Assembly (NCBI GenBank): GCA_030770425.1
Contig: JASJFT010000173.1
Location: 3,395-67,394 of the forward strand
DNA from: Darksidea phi
Lineage: Eukaryota > Ascomycota > Dothideomycetes > Pleosporales > Lentitheciaceae
Reading direction: 5' to 3'
DNA length: 64,000 nucleotides
Shown: positions 21,465-31,672 of the stretch, piece by piece
Position numbering within the stretch: position 1 is the first letter of the stretch
Layout of the letters: each line of letters opens with the position of its first letter
Position numbers and translations under genes: made by a program
The notes under the pieces: model-generated
What the model was told of the DNA's origin: nothing
Database searches by the model: none
Seen by the model: only the letters and a program-made list of their open reading frames with translations

Positions 21465-24400
21465 ATGGCGCCGATTGAGATGCGCGCATTTGGCGCGCAA
21501 ATGAGTCCTATTGCGCTGGCGGCCACTTTGACAGGTGTTGGAGTGGTCATGCTAGGCCTCCTGATTGGCCTTGTAGTCCTACTCGTTCGAGCTGTTCGGA
21601 CACACAAACGACTACTTGCGGATCTAGAAGAGAGGGGCATGGTAATGGCGCAATCGCAGAGAGGCGGGGAGCGAGCGACTGTGGCAAAACCACGCAGCGT
21701 ACTGAGGCGCAACGCAATACTCCCGTTCAACTCGAAGTCGGGTTGGGGGACACTACCTTCGGTTGAAACGATCGACCTCCCAGAACCACAATCATTTCCA
21801 ACCCATTACGCACCACCAAAACCGACTGGGTGCGTGAGCAAGTCGAAGCGTTTGTCATGGCCGTTCTCATCGCGTCGCGCCTCTGGAAAAGCAATCCAAA
21901 TGCGCAAGATCCGCGTTCCCGTTCTTTCCACAGTTATCGAAAGCCCAAAACCCTCTCCACTGGTTCCAGTCCTTCGTGGGTTAATTGGAGGAGAGTCCTC
22001 ATCGCCTCGGAAAAGTCATAGCCGTCCGTCGTCAGATCAATCCCTACTCCAAAGACATCCAGCCTTCCGCAATATGGATTCAACACAAGAACCAGGTCTT
22101 CAACACGAGAATCTACAACCGGAACCTCTTCGTCGAAGTCTAACCGCCAAGGCCGTCACTAAGACAGAGGTTCACGTGCCCCGAAATCGATCCAAATCGG
22201 TAACAGAAATCCCCACGAGCAACAGACCTGGAATTATGTTTCGGCTGCCACGTCCTAACTCCCACGCGAGATCAGTGAGCCAGTCATCGGGTACTGCCCC
22301 AGACGGCGACTTACCGCCTCTCCCTTTAGGGGTTGCGCGCATCAAGACCGAGATCCGAAGCCGCAGTCCTTCACGCCTGTCCATCTCGAGCTATGAGTCG
22401 GCCGGCAGCTCAATTCTGGCGACTCAGTCCAGTCCGATCATGCGCACGTCAAACGCTCGCGTCCAGAAAGCCAGGAAGCGAGACTGGAGGAATTCAATGA
22501 TCGTGGGACCAAGGCCTATCCGAGACACACTTACGCTCCATGGGAAGTGTCAGCGCTCGCAAGGGTCGATCAAAAGCAGCGCGGCTCGTTTCAGTTTAGC
22601 AACCTCATCTGTCCAGGGTGGGAGTAAAAGCTCCATTCTGACCAACTCGTCCAGCTTACAATCTATCGGCAAGGTGAAGAATGCGGAATCAATCACCATG
22701 AGCAAGGTTTCCTCTCCAACTTGCAGCCCTCTCACTACGCGAAGCTTGACGACTCCGAAGAGCAAGTCTGTATCTTATGTTACTCCTTATGGATCTCCTG
22801 AAGATCGTCGAAAGCGTTCGTCGATCATGCAGAGCGCATCTGGAAACCATGGCGCTCCGAAAAGACAGCTTTCGCAAGCTTCTACCCAGGCATCATCCAC
22901 GAGGAGCAGTAACGGTAATCCGTTCCAGTGGGATCCATCTCCCATGTCAGCAGGCAAACCTTCCAACTTGAAGGGAAGCCCAAGTGCCCGCAGCAACAAA
23001 GGCCATAAAAGACAGAATTGCGTTCGCATCTCCTTGACCCCTACTGTTCATTGGCCGAGGAGTAGATCTCCCAGCCCCTGCGCGATGAAGGATATCCAGG
23101 AAGAGTCACCGAATGCCGTATCACAGAACAAGCAAAACGTCGGTCTTGGCTTCTCTAGCACACGATCCCTTCCTCGACCCCCAAGTACATCGATTTTCGC
23201 TCCGGATCTGAAGATCAATGCGACTTCGATTCGTGCCTCGCTAACCCCCAGTTCGCCAACTCTGCCGATGGCTAACTACGACCACGGTCCCATCGGATCA
23301 CCTGTTATAGCGCAGACCTATTACGTTCCGTCTGGAAGCCCAGAATATGGGCAAAAACGTATGAGTGCCGGATCGATATCTTCTATCCCGAAATTTCCCA
23401 GTCCTTGTCATGATATCCCGTCAGGGCAGAACATGATCTCGCCGCCGCCGACGTTTGCATTATCCCGACCTTCAAATGAGTATGACGACGAACACTGGAG
23501 ATCAAATGTCGTTGATGATGTTTCCTCGCCTTTCGAAACGTTTCTTGATATACGTTCGTCGCCTGGCAAACCGCTCCTCACAGACGAATACGACCCAGAA
23601 CAGCCATATCTCGTTTTCAAAACACCAACTACGAGCCCGACTAGGAACTTCTGTTCTCCCTTTTCCACCATTCCAGAGGAATCCTCAGTACAATCCGACC
23701 GAACAGCAACTTATAAACCACTGTGTTCGGACGACTCCCCACCCTGCTCTCCAAAAAGCATCCCGCAACGATTCCCATCTTCAGCGTACAAACTCCCAGT
23801 CAGTCAGATTATCATTCCCGAAGAGCCTCTTGATACCATTGACCCCGCCATTATTAGCAATGAGGCTTTTCACAGCCTAAACAGCCCTTTTAACAATAAA
23901 AGCGGAAGTATCATGGAAGTGCCGAACAAGACTCGGAACAGCATCCCCGTTCCTACAAGTACCACGTCGGCAAAATCAATGTTTGAGCCCCTTCTTGAAG
24001 CGGCGTTTCCGTCTAGTCCCCCAATAGCCACGGGGCCTCTATCCTCAGCATCGACGGAGCACGAGAGGTTGGACACACAAGCTGGCCATGAACTACCTGG
24101 CTTGTCTCCTCAATTATCTCCGGATTCCACGTACTCTTCGCCCTCACCAATGCCACCATCCTCCCCGCGTCCCAGTCACGCACAGCTCCCCGCCCCTTGC
24201 ATAAACTTTGCTGCCATGCCCACGCTCACGCCCTCCCCCTGCGGCCCACGTGGTTCTCCACCCCGTCCACTCCGGTCCTCCATCCAGAAATTGCGCCGTA
24301 TGAATTCAGATGCTGATTCCGAGAAAGGTGGACGAGGCGAGCGTCGGTACCTGCGTCTAGGACGGCAAGATAGCATCGCGCTTCCCGGAGAAGAGAGCTG

Positions 24401-25052
24401 GCTAGACGAACTAGAAGACGTTGTTGATGACGTAGATGCAGGTGGAGAAGAGGAAGACTCCACATGGGACCAAGAGAAGGGGCAGAAACTTATCGGAGAT
24501 ATACTCAATGATTGGGAAGAAGAAGCTACTATCCTTGATCTTCAAGACGCTACTCCTACAGCGACTCCTACTGCTACAGCCGGAGATGGTGAGGACCTCA
24601 GCCTGTGGACCTCGGAACCAAAAGGCCTCCTCATCACATCGAGCCCTAAACCTAGCACCCCTGGTGCGAATAGGGATCGCAGTTCCAGTATCTGGGAAGA
24701 CGGCGAGAAGTTCTGGTGTTCGACGCCGCCACGTCCACCCGTCACATCGCCGAACAAACCGAAACAGCGTTTTCTTCCGCTATCCTCTTCGCCCGTATCT
24801 ACCTCCAAACCAGCCAGTAAAAAGCGAGAATTCAAAGTCGCCATAGACGATTCGCCCGCGAAAGAAGAAAGCACACTCACGAACGCGAGCAGAAAAGAGC
24901 AAAAAGAAAGCAGAGCAAACAACCGCTACAGAAAGCGTAGCGCCCTTGGAATCAGTACACCAAATGTCCGCATCCACATCCATCCGCCCAGTAGTGGCAA
25001 TCTAGGCACACCTGGGAGTCTGTACGATGCAGAAGGGTTTCTTAGAGTATGA
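21465..25052 (+). CDS. large disordered single-pass membrane protein
   Basis: 1195 residues in one uninterrupted exon. A single membrane helix lies at about 14-44 (IALAATLTGVGVVMLGLLIG then LVVLLVRAV), followed by RTHKRLLADLEERG. Positive charges on the C-terminal side (RAVRTHKRL) put the bulk of the protein in the cytosol. The remaining 1100 residues are Ser/Pro-rich and probably disordered, with many SPxxS/RSxS phosphorylation-type motifs. Short acidic patches occur near 960-1010 (SWLDELEDVVDDVD, WDQEKGQKLIGDILNDWEEE). The C-terminus is structured-looking and positive (YRKRSALGISTPNVRIHIHP). No enzyme domain is visible. A cortical or vesicle-associated scaffold is possible, but this is a guess. 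The ATG at 21465 is the first that includes the full helix. Confidence 0.8.
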   Translation: MAPIEMRAFGAQMSPIALAATLTGVGVVMLGLLIGLVVLLVRAVRTHKRLLADLEERGMVMAQSQRGGERATVAKPRSVLRRNAILPFNSKSGWGTLPSVETIDLPEPQSFPTHYAPPKPTGCVSKSKRLSWPFSSRRASGKAIQMRKIRVPVLSTVIESPKPSPLVPVLRGLIGGESSSPRKSHSRPSSDQSLLQRHPAFRNMDSTQEPGLQHENLQPEPLRRSLTAKAVTKTEVHVPRNRSKSVTEIPTSNRPGIMFRLPRPNSHARSVSQSSGTAPDGDLPPLPLGVARIKTEIRSRSPSRLSISSYESAGSSILATQSSPIMRTSNARVQKARKRDWRNSMIVGPRPIRDTLTLHGKCQRSQGSIKSSAARFSLATSSVQGGSKSSILTNSSSLQSIGKVKNAESITMSKVSSPTCSPLTTRSLTTPKSKSVSYVTPYGSPEDRRKRSSIMQSASGNHGAPKRQLSQASTQASSTRSSNGNPFQWDPSPMSAGKPSNLKGSPSARSNKGHKRQNCVRISLTPTVHWPRSRSPSPCAMKDIQEESPNAVSQNKQNVGLGFSSTRSLPRPPSTSIFAPDLKINATSIRASLTPSSPTLPMANYDHGPIGSPVIAQTYYVPSGSPEYGQKRMSAGSISSIPKFPSPCHDIPSGQNMISPPPTFALSRPSNEYDDEHWRSNVVDDVSSPFETFLDIRSSPGKPLLTDEYDPEQPYLVFKTPTTSPTRNFCSPFSTIPEESSVQSDRTATYKPLCSDDSPPCSPKSIPQRFPSSAYKLPVSQIIIPEEPLDTIDPAIISNEAFHSLNSPFNNKSGSIMEVPNKTRNSIPVPTSTTSAKSMFEPLLEAAFPSSPPIATGPLSSASTEHERLDTQAGHELPGLSPQLSPDSTYSSPSPMPPSSPRPSHAQLPAPCINFAAMPTLTPSPCGPRGSPPRPLRSSIQKLRRMNSDADSEKGGRGERRYLRLGRQDSIALPGEESWLDELEDVVDDVDAGGEEEDSTWDQEKGQKLIGDILNDWEEEATILDLQDATPTATPTATAGDGEDLSLWTSEPKGLLITSSPKPSTPGANRDRSSSIWEDGEKFWCSTPPRPPVTSPNKPKQRFLPLSSSPVSTSKPASKKREFKVAIDDSPAKEESTLTNASRKEQKESRANNRYRKRSALGISTPNVRIHIHPPSSGNLGTPGSLYDAEGFLRV

Positions 25053-25381
25053 GTTTCACATTGTATTTCATAGGTAGAAGACGTCATAATCGTAATGCAG
25101 TGATTCATTTTTATCTACGGTATCGCTCTGTGACTACCCTGGCTGCCATGTACGCTGAAAGTTTCGAAAGTGTTAGGCGGTCTTGTCGTCTTTTGCTGAC
25201 CTATGCGTCGGTCATCTAGATTTGTTCAGACGGACTGAGCAACCCTCACTTCTTTATCACGCACTCAAAGGTCATCTCCGCATCACACCTCCCGACGTCC
25301 TTCATCACCGTGTCCGCCGTCCGTTCCTGTACTTCCAAATCAGCTCAGCAACAACCATAGTATCGTATATAGACATACCAC
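25053..25381. other. convergent 3' intergenic region
   Basis: Between the 3' ends of two convergent genes; expected to carry both terminators. No other signal. Confidence 0.5.
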
Positions 25382-26005
25382 CTAGTAGGGCAAACCCCCA
25401 CCACCGCGATCACCACTACCACCACCTGACCATCTTTGCTTGGTGAATTCTTTGTACTGGTGGTCCTTCATGCGGTGCCGCGCAATCTCAGCATGCTGGC
25501 GGGCAATCTCAGCATGCTGGCGGGCAATCTCAGCTTGCTGGCAGGCAATCTCAGCTTGCTGGCGCGCACTCTCGGCTTGCTGGCGCGCACTCTCGGCTAA
25601 CAGCCGCTGAATCTCAGCTTGTTGCTGCGCGATAGTAGCCGCCTGGCTCTGAATCGTCACTGCACGACTAGCTGACTCGGCTTCAGCATCCACTCGGCGC
25701 TGGTAATTCATGTCGGCGTCAGCATCACGTCTTGCTTCGTCTCGCTCGTAAGTGAGCTTCACGGTGTGCTCGATGAGGCGACTGTTGCGCTCGATCAGGG
25801 CTGCGTAGGCGTCGTCGGCATTAGGGATCGAGGGGTCCGTCAGCGCGTTTTGCGGCGGAGATGTTGACGTTGGCGGAGGCTCCGTGAGGGGACTTGGGGT
25901 GGGGTGCACTGCAGTAGCGGCTTGTAGAGAGATGGTCTCGGTGTTGACGTCAAGCGGGGTGTCATCCCAGTCGGTTTCGTCTTCGATAGGTGTCTGGTGC
26001 CTCAT
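25382..26005 (-). CDS. heptad-repeat coiled-coil protein
   Basis: 207 residues, one exon, start MRHQTPIEDETDW at 26005; the frame stays open upstream, but the residues there look like untranslated leader. The first 80 residues are acidic and Pro/Thr-rich. From about 90 the chain becomes a long helix (YAALIERNSRLIEHTVKLTY, RDEARRDADADMNYQRRVDA). It ends in at least seven near-perfect seven-residue repeats (RQQAEIA / RQHAEIA) encoded by a 21-bp tandem array, then a Gly-rich tail (SGGGSGDRGGGG). The repeats match the coiled-coil heptad exactly, so it probably self-associates. No signal peptide or known domain. The function is unknown. Confidence 0.65.
   Translation of the reverse strand: MRHQTPIEDETDWDDTPLDVNTETISLQAATAVHPTPSPLTEPPPTSTSPPQNALTDPSIPNADDAYAALIERNSRLIEHTVKLTYERDEARRDADADMNYQRRVDAEAESASRAVTIQSQAATIAQQQAEIQRLLAESARQQAESARQQAEIACQQAEIARQHAEIARQHAEIARHRMKDHQYKEFTKQRWSGGGSGDRGGGGLPY
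25480..25630 (-). repeat. 21-bp tandem repeat (heptad-coding)
   Basis: Seven 21-bp units on the minus strand with only a few substitutions each. Expansion or contraction by whole units would keep both frame and heptad phase. Confidence 0.85.
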
Positions 26006-26258
26006 CTTGTTAGTAAGCGGTTCCGTGACCAAGAAAAGAAAAAGGCAGAGGCGAGGGCGGCAGACCTGTTTATATAGCCGGTCGAGATATTTGGTTCTCG
26101 TGGTGAAGGAGAGCTTGTTGTGGTGGGCAACGAAGGACCCTTCACTCAGGAAAGCGAGTAGTAGGGATATGTGGAAGAAGCGAGGAAGACAGAAGGACAG
26201 GCTTTTACATTGTATCATACAGTTGTGCACAGCTCTAATAGATATATAAGGAGGGGTA

Positions 26259-27204
26259 TTAGTCGGTAGAAAAGGTAAAGCCAAGCGGCGCGAGTATCTT
26301 GTCTTGAGTGACCTTGTTTGCGACTTCGCCGCCCCGCTCAAGGGCAATGGCTCCAACGATGGCGTAGAGCGAAGTCATGAGGACGGCGTCTATGCCAGAG
26401 CCCTGCAGGTTGTCCGCCTGTTGACCGTCAGTTGGTTGCAATCAAGATAACAATTGCGTATGGTGAGGAGGTATAGGAGGCGGTATTGCGTACCCTCTTT
26501 GGCTTCCAGCGCGTTACTTTGTCCAGGCCATACCGCTCTGCGAGCCCCGACAGTCGCTTCTTGTCCAGCACCCGGTCTTTGGCATCCGATGTTAGGCCTG
26601 GTAGATTGGCCAGGGCAGGATGAATGAAGGGGCTGCGGCCGAACCGATCGGGGAGAGGTTGGCCTTTGGCGTCCTTCGGCCACGACTCGGCTTGCGGGGA
26701 GTTGAGCAGAGCTTGCGATGTTTGTAGTGAGACAATCCTCTTTCCTGAATTTGAAGTCAGTATATATCCTCATCATCCTCTTCACTGGTGCCAGGCCCTG
26801 TACGCACCCAGAAACGCCAACCGGTCATTGAACCCTCTCCTTCCATGGTCGAAGCTCTTATGTGTCACTGCCAACCATTTGACCTCATCGCTCAGCATCT
26901 TGTCGCCGCCTGGCCCCAGCATCCGTACGTATACATCGTCCAGCTTTCGCGGGTCTTCGTTCACATTGAAGACAGGGCCCCGGGGCAGCGGCCGTGTCCG
27001 GAAGGGGGCAACCATTCGTGGAGGTGTCTGCTGCCATCGCGGGCGGTCGGCGGTTTCGGTATCAAATTCGGGGGCTCGTGATGACGGGGTGGTCGAGAAT
27101 GCGCATGCGGAGGTCCGCACGAGAGACGGCTGTGGGGGCCGCGCTGGACGCAGAGATGGTGCTGTTGTCTGTAGCAGACTTCTAATCGACCTTTTAGATG
27201 CCAT
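26259..27204 (-). CDS. MRPL15: mitochondrial large-subunit ribosomal protein mL57 (RNase III-like)
   Basis: 268 residues in three exons: 26808-27204, 26494-26744 and 26259-26417. The start MASKRSIRSLLQTT opens an Arg/Ser-rich, acid-free mitochondrial import leader. The RNase III-like fold follows: WLAVTHKSFDHGRRGFNDRL and AFLG joined across intron 1 to KRIVSLQTS, then, after an insertion, GIDAVLMTSLYAIVGAIALE joined across intron 2. The signature is degenerate: the acidic catalytic residues of true RNase III are not evident, as expected for the ribosomal homologue, which is structural. mL44 is the main alternative, but the length and layout fit mL57 better. Divergent from RTT109, 193 bp between the start codons. 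Confidence 0.8.
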
Positions 27205-27397
27205 TGAGGCTGTTGCACGATATATAGATGTGCCTTGGGGGAGTGGCCGGCGTCGAAGATAGAAGTCGTGGATGTTCGTGGATGCTCGGAGGTGAACTAA
27301 AAAGATGGGATGGTCGAAGGCTTGGCACCTGGGTCGCATCCCCATCAACGTTCAACGCTCAACGCGCCCTCTCTTCGTGCAGCTCGACACCGCCACC

Positions 27398-29155
27398 ATG
27401 GTCGATATCACCACCAGTGACTCTCTCTACGATCTTCTTGCTTCTCAGCTCCCCAAAGATGTCGCCTTCACCTTCTACCACTACTCTACGCCCCCCACCA
27501 TATCCCCGGCTCTCTTCTCGGCCCCTCCGCATGCGAAATCTGAGCGGACCTTTTGTGAATCACATTTCCTAGCCGCGTCGATCACGCCCAAAAATTCCGT
27601 GGATTCGGGCTCAACCGAGGAGCTGCTTGTACTTGCCATTGAAGTTCTCGTATACACCACGAAGCGCCTCACGACCATCTTCGTATCGAAAGCCGACTCT
27701 ACGGGCTACCTCTCGTTACTGAACCTCCCGAGATCGCAAGCCGGATCGCCGCTGAGAGGCATATGTGGGACCTTTGTATCATGGCTAGCGAGGCAGAGAC
27801 AGCGGGAAGGCAAAAAGGTAGTCGTCTCGCTGTTCGCAAGAGCCCAGGACCAATACCTCTTCCCGGCGAGCATCGAGAACAAGGACAAGCATGTTTTGGA
27901 TGATAGGGGACTGGTCAAGTGGTGGTGCAAGGTTCTGGATCCCATCGTGCGCGAATACACGGCAGAAGAGGAGATGAAGACTCTCACAGAACGACTTGCG
28001 AATGGCGTTGACGATACAAGGATAGCCGAACCGTCTCCTAAGTCAAAAAGCACAGCAAAGGGCTACCTCGTGGTGCCTGGCTTTGAACCGAACGACACCC
28101 TCCGCTATCTCCCACCTCCCCCTACACCCTCCGCACCCCGCCGCTGGGCTGTCACGCACCCCCTTCTGCAGATCGCACCGCATCCCGGAGCTCCGCCGCG
28201 CTGCTTAGTCCCGCATTTCCCAGACGACCCTAAAGCCCGCTTCATGGATGAGCTAGATGAGGAACTACCAGACCGAGGATCTGATGCCATGGTTAAGGAA
28301 GGGGGTACACCCTCGCGCAGCAATGGGCAGTGGAAGAGCGTCAAGACGCTCGACCAATTCTGGGAGTTCATGGCTTTTCGACAAGAGTGCTCTTCAGGGA
28401 GGATTGTTGGATTCATTTGGATAGTCATCACCCCGCCGAAACCCTCCATTCTTGAAGATGTTGAGGACGAGCCTTCCCAAACGTTGTCGGCCCTGTCCCA
28501 AAACGACTCGCTAGCGTCTTTGCCGGCTTCATTACCCACTACGCCGAAAAGGAAGAAGAGGAACTCTATACGAAGGAAAGTCAATACCGAGTATGGGCCC
28601 ATTCCTCTTTTACTGCCAAGAATCAAATCATCTTCATCGACGCTTTGCACCATGCTAGATGGGTCCGGCAACGCAGCATTGAAACTCCCTGCCGAGTCAA
28701 GTCCTTACTTCCTCTGGCCGGAGTCTTCACGTGGCACTATTGTGTTCTCCGCCAAAGACTACGAACGAGCGCATCAGGTACTACTGCAACAGAACTTCGC
28801 CACAAAAGGCACTGCAGCTAGGAGCACAAGGAGGTGGAAAGAAGAAGTTGCCGTACTTGGAGGCATAGATAGCTGGAGCAGGACGGTTGTGGGGAAGAAG
28901 GACGCGCCCACTGCAACTGCAGCGACATCTAATGGCACCGCGCCGACGATCTTGCTCGGAGTGAGGAAGAAAAGGAAACCGGATGCGCCGGTCGAGACCG
29001 AGCCGAAGCCCACCGATGGTCCTATAGTTCTTGGAGACGGTCTTGTGCGGAAGAAAGTCAAAGTAGAGACCTCAACGCCCGTCGCCGGAGCCAACGCAGC
29101 GAACGGTGTGAACATGCTCGGAGCTGGGTTGGTGCGCAAGAAGCCGAAGCAATGA
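27398..29155 (+). CDS. RTT109: histone acetyltransferase Rtt109
   Basis: 585 residues, single exon, start MVDITTSDSLYDLLASQLPK at 27398 in a good context (gccaccATGg). Rtt109 is the fungal-specific, p300-like enzyme that acetylates histone H3 (Lys56, with Asf1; Lys9 and Lys27 with Vps75) before deposition on new DNA. Family landmarks: TFYHYSTPP, CESHFLAAS, LVLAIEVLVYTTKRLTTIFV, SKADSTGYL, DDRGLVKWWCKVLDPIVREY, DPKARFMDELDEE, FWEFMAFRQECSSGRIVGFI and FLWPESSRGTIVFSAKDYER. The tail after about 500 is low complexity, with two near repeats of GxGLVRKK and lysine-rich patches that likely serve as nuclear signals. It acts in the same pathway as the CAF-1 subunit 17 kb to the left. Confidence 0.93.
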   Translation: MVDITTSDSLYDLLASQLPKDVAFTFYHYSTPPTISPALFSAPPHAKSERTFCESHFLAASITPKNSVDSGSTEELLVLAIEVLVYTTKRLTTIFVSKADSTGYLSLLNLPRSQAGSPLRGICGTFVSWLARQRQREGKKVVVSLFARAQDQYLFPASIENKDKHVLDDRGLVKWWCKVLDPIVREYTAEEEMKTLTERLANGVDDTRIAEPSPKSKSTAKGYLVVPGFEPNDTLRYLPPPPTPSAPRRWAVTHPLLQIAPHPGAPPRCLVPHFPDDPKARFMDELDEELPDRGSDAMVKEGGTPSRSNGQWKSVKTLDQFWEFMAFRQECSSGRIVGFIWIVITPPKPSILEDVEDEPSQTLSALSQNDSLASLPASLPTTPKRKKRNSIRRKVNTEYGPIPLLLPRIKSSSSTLCTMLDGSGNAALKLPAESSPYFLWPESSRGTIVFSAKDYERAHQVLLQQNFATKGTAARSTRRWKEEVAVLGGIDSWSRTVVGKKDAPTATAATSNGTAPTILLGVRKKRKPDAPVETEPKPTDGPIVLGDGLVRKKVKVETSTPVAGANAANGVNMLGAGLVRKKPKQ

Positions 29156-29580
29156 GGTCTTGACACCTGCACCCCTGGATAGTTGTTCTTAATCACTTCT
29201 TGCTTTGCTTACTCACTAGTTATTACATTTCAGGGTTGGCATGGTTTGAGTAGCATTTACAGGTTTGTCATAGCACAGCGTTAGGTTTGCTCTTCGTCGC
29301 ACGTAGCGGATCCACTTTGATGAGCTGGTTCCATCATGAACCGGGAAGTGCTGTAACGTCGCGTAAGGACGAGTGGATTACTAAATACAATCAATCCATC
29401 TCATCCACCATCTTGAAGTGCATTCCGGCAGTTCCGGCCGTTCTTTTGGTCCTCACGACAGCGTCACTTTATTCTACCACGTTTTCTGCACGTGCACCAA
29501 ACTCCGCAACCTCCGAGCTCTAGCAAAATCGCACTTCGCAAGACAAGCCATTTCGAGACTCGCCTTGCGAACATCCGCGC
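29156..29580. other. intergenic
   Basis: 3' flank of RTT109 and promoter of the ceramide glucosyltransferase gene. Nothing further is recognised. Confidence 0.5.
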
Positions 29581-31303
29581 ATGCGTCGCGCCGCGCCCCT
29601 CCAGCCCGAGACGGACGAAGTCCCTCTGCGCATGTACTTTGCGTTGGGTTGTCTCGTCTGGTTTATCATAGTGTGGTGTGTGTGTGCGATTGGCGTCACA
29701 CAACTGTAGGCCTTGCCCAGCATCCTGCCGACGTCACCGCCTATTGCTGACACGAATTAGATTCCGCTACTATTCGCGACGACCACAGCCTGCGACCTGC
29801 CTGACAGACTTGAGCGACAATGCCGTGCCACATGTCACCATCATACGCCCCGTGAAGGGCCTCGAACCACGACTGTATGAGTGCCTAGCCGCGACCTTCC
29901 GCCAGACGTATCCGAAGCGTAAGATCACCAACGTCCTCTGCGTGTCTTCGCGCTCCGACCCGGCGCTGCCCATCCTCGAGCGGCTACTTCGCGACTTTCC
30001 GGATGTCGACGCGACCATTACGGTGGAAGAGGAGGACCCGCTGCTGGTGAAGAACAACAATGCGCTGGGACCGAATCCGAAGATCAGGAACATGAGTCGG
30101 GCATACAGAGAGGCCAAGGGAGACATTGTGTGGATCCTCGATTGCAATGTCTGGCTCGGAAAGGGCGTTTGCGGACGCATGGTGGATCTGCTGTGTGGAT
30201 ATGGCGGCAAGACGAAGTACAAGTTTGTGCATCAGACGCCGTTGACAGTGGACCTGGACTCGCTGCACTTGACTGGGACGGAGAGGAGGGAGCTACTGAG
30301 CGGACAGGAGTACAATCCCGCCGCGCCCAACATGGCGGTCGGTGAGAGTTCGGAGCCGTACAAGCATTCCCGCAGCAAACTCTCCAGGTTACTCGAACGC
30401 GGCGGCGGACGTCTAGACGAAGCCTTCCTCTCGAGCGCACACGCCAAGTTCTACAATGCCATCAACACTGTAGCGGTCGCGCCCTGTGTGATGGGCAAAA
30501 GCACAATGTTCCGCCGCTCACAGCTCAACTATGTGACTAGTACCAACCCGCACCGCGCTCCAGGCATCGACTTTTTCTCCGACAACATCTGCGAAGACCA
30601 CCTCATCGGTGACGCGCTCTGGAAGAAGCCACAGCCCTTCGAGAAACCAAGCTACCAGCCCGCGCCCGGCGAGAGAATCTCGAAATGGGGTAAACACGCG
30701 ATGCTTTTTGGCGACTTCTGCTTCCAACCCATCTCGCACATCTCGGTCGCTGCTTGTATTCACCGCCGACTACGCTGGCTACGTGTCCGCAAGTTTACCG
30801 TCACAGCAGCAACATTCGTCGAACCCGGCACTGAGTCCATCCTCTGCAGTCTCTACGGCGCCTACGCCTTAACCACCCTGCCCTTCTTCGCCCGCCACGG
30901 CATTCCCCCAACATGGGCTTCCTTCGGCCTTGTCTGGCTTCTCAGCATGAGCCTCTGGTGTCTAGTCGACTACACGCAATATCTGCTTTTACACTGCGCG
31001 AAGACCGTAGAATTGGATGAACATACCCCAGACTTCATCCTGCCGCAGAGGTCGCACCACGCGTACCACCAAGCAGCTGCTTTGCAGCCGCTACTTGGGC
31101 ACAAGACACCCCGTGACCCTAGCCTGCTAGATGGCGCGAGAAGAAGTTTTGGGCCGTGGTTCTTCGCGTGGATGGCGAGGGAGGTTTCTGCACTGCCTAT
31201 CTGGGTGGTAGCTTTCTATGGCGGGGTTACGGTGGAGTGGAGGGGAAGGGTGTTTTGGGTGGGGTTGGATATGAAGGTTCATGAGATTCTGGATAAGAAG
31301 TAA
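29581..31303 (+). CDS. ceramide glucosyltransferase (GT21)
   Basis: 555 residues in two exons: 29581-29705 and 29761-31303. Transfers glucose from UDP-glucose to ceramide, making fungal glucosylceramide in the Golgi/ER membrane. Exon 1 encodes the N-terminal membrane anchor (YFALGCLVWFIIVWCVCAIG), which a single-exon model would miss. The GT-A domain carries the D1 region RPVKGLEP (71-78), the DCN acidic motif at 169-171, CEDHLIGD with Asp321, and the (Q/R)xxRW motif as RRLRW at 377-381. C-terminal hydrophobic segments (FLARHGIPP region and SFGLVWLLSMSLWCLVDY) complete the membrane topology. All catalytic motifs are present. The glucosylceramide product is a target of plant defensins, which is a known property of the pathway. 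Confidence 0.93.
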
Positions 31304-31672
31304 TGTTGCGTAGTGCATAGGACTAGGGGAGCGTTGGAATTTTAATACGCGGAGGTGGTCTTTCGCATTTGCGGCGACGTTTGCAGGGCGTCAGGGCAGA
31401 TGTGGGTTAATGGCGCATAGATTATGCTTATGATAATGGTAGGGAAGAGTGTTTATAAAGATAAGTTTACGTCTAGCATTTTGAAACTTTCTAAGCATTC
31501 CAGCTGTATATCTTTTGTTTGTTTTCCAAATTCTCTTTGCCGTATGCATGAAGAGTAGTAGGTGGGGTTTGCAACAGTAGCGCCTTCCTCGCACGCCCAC
31601 CAGTTGGCTTATTCTCCTTTCTGAACTCGTCCCCCCACCACCAAAACACCCATTCGCCATGCACGCGCCCTG
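31304..31672. other. convergent 3' intergenic region
   Basis: Between convergent 3' ends; no coding or repeat signal. Confidence 0.5.
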
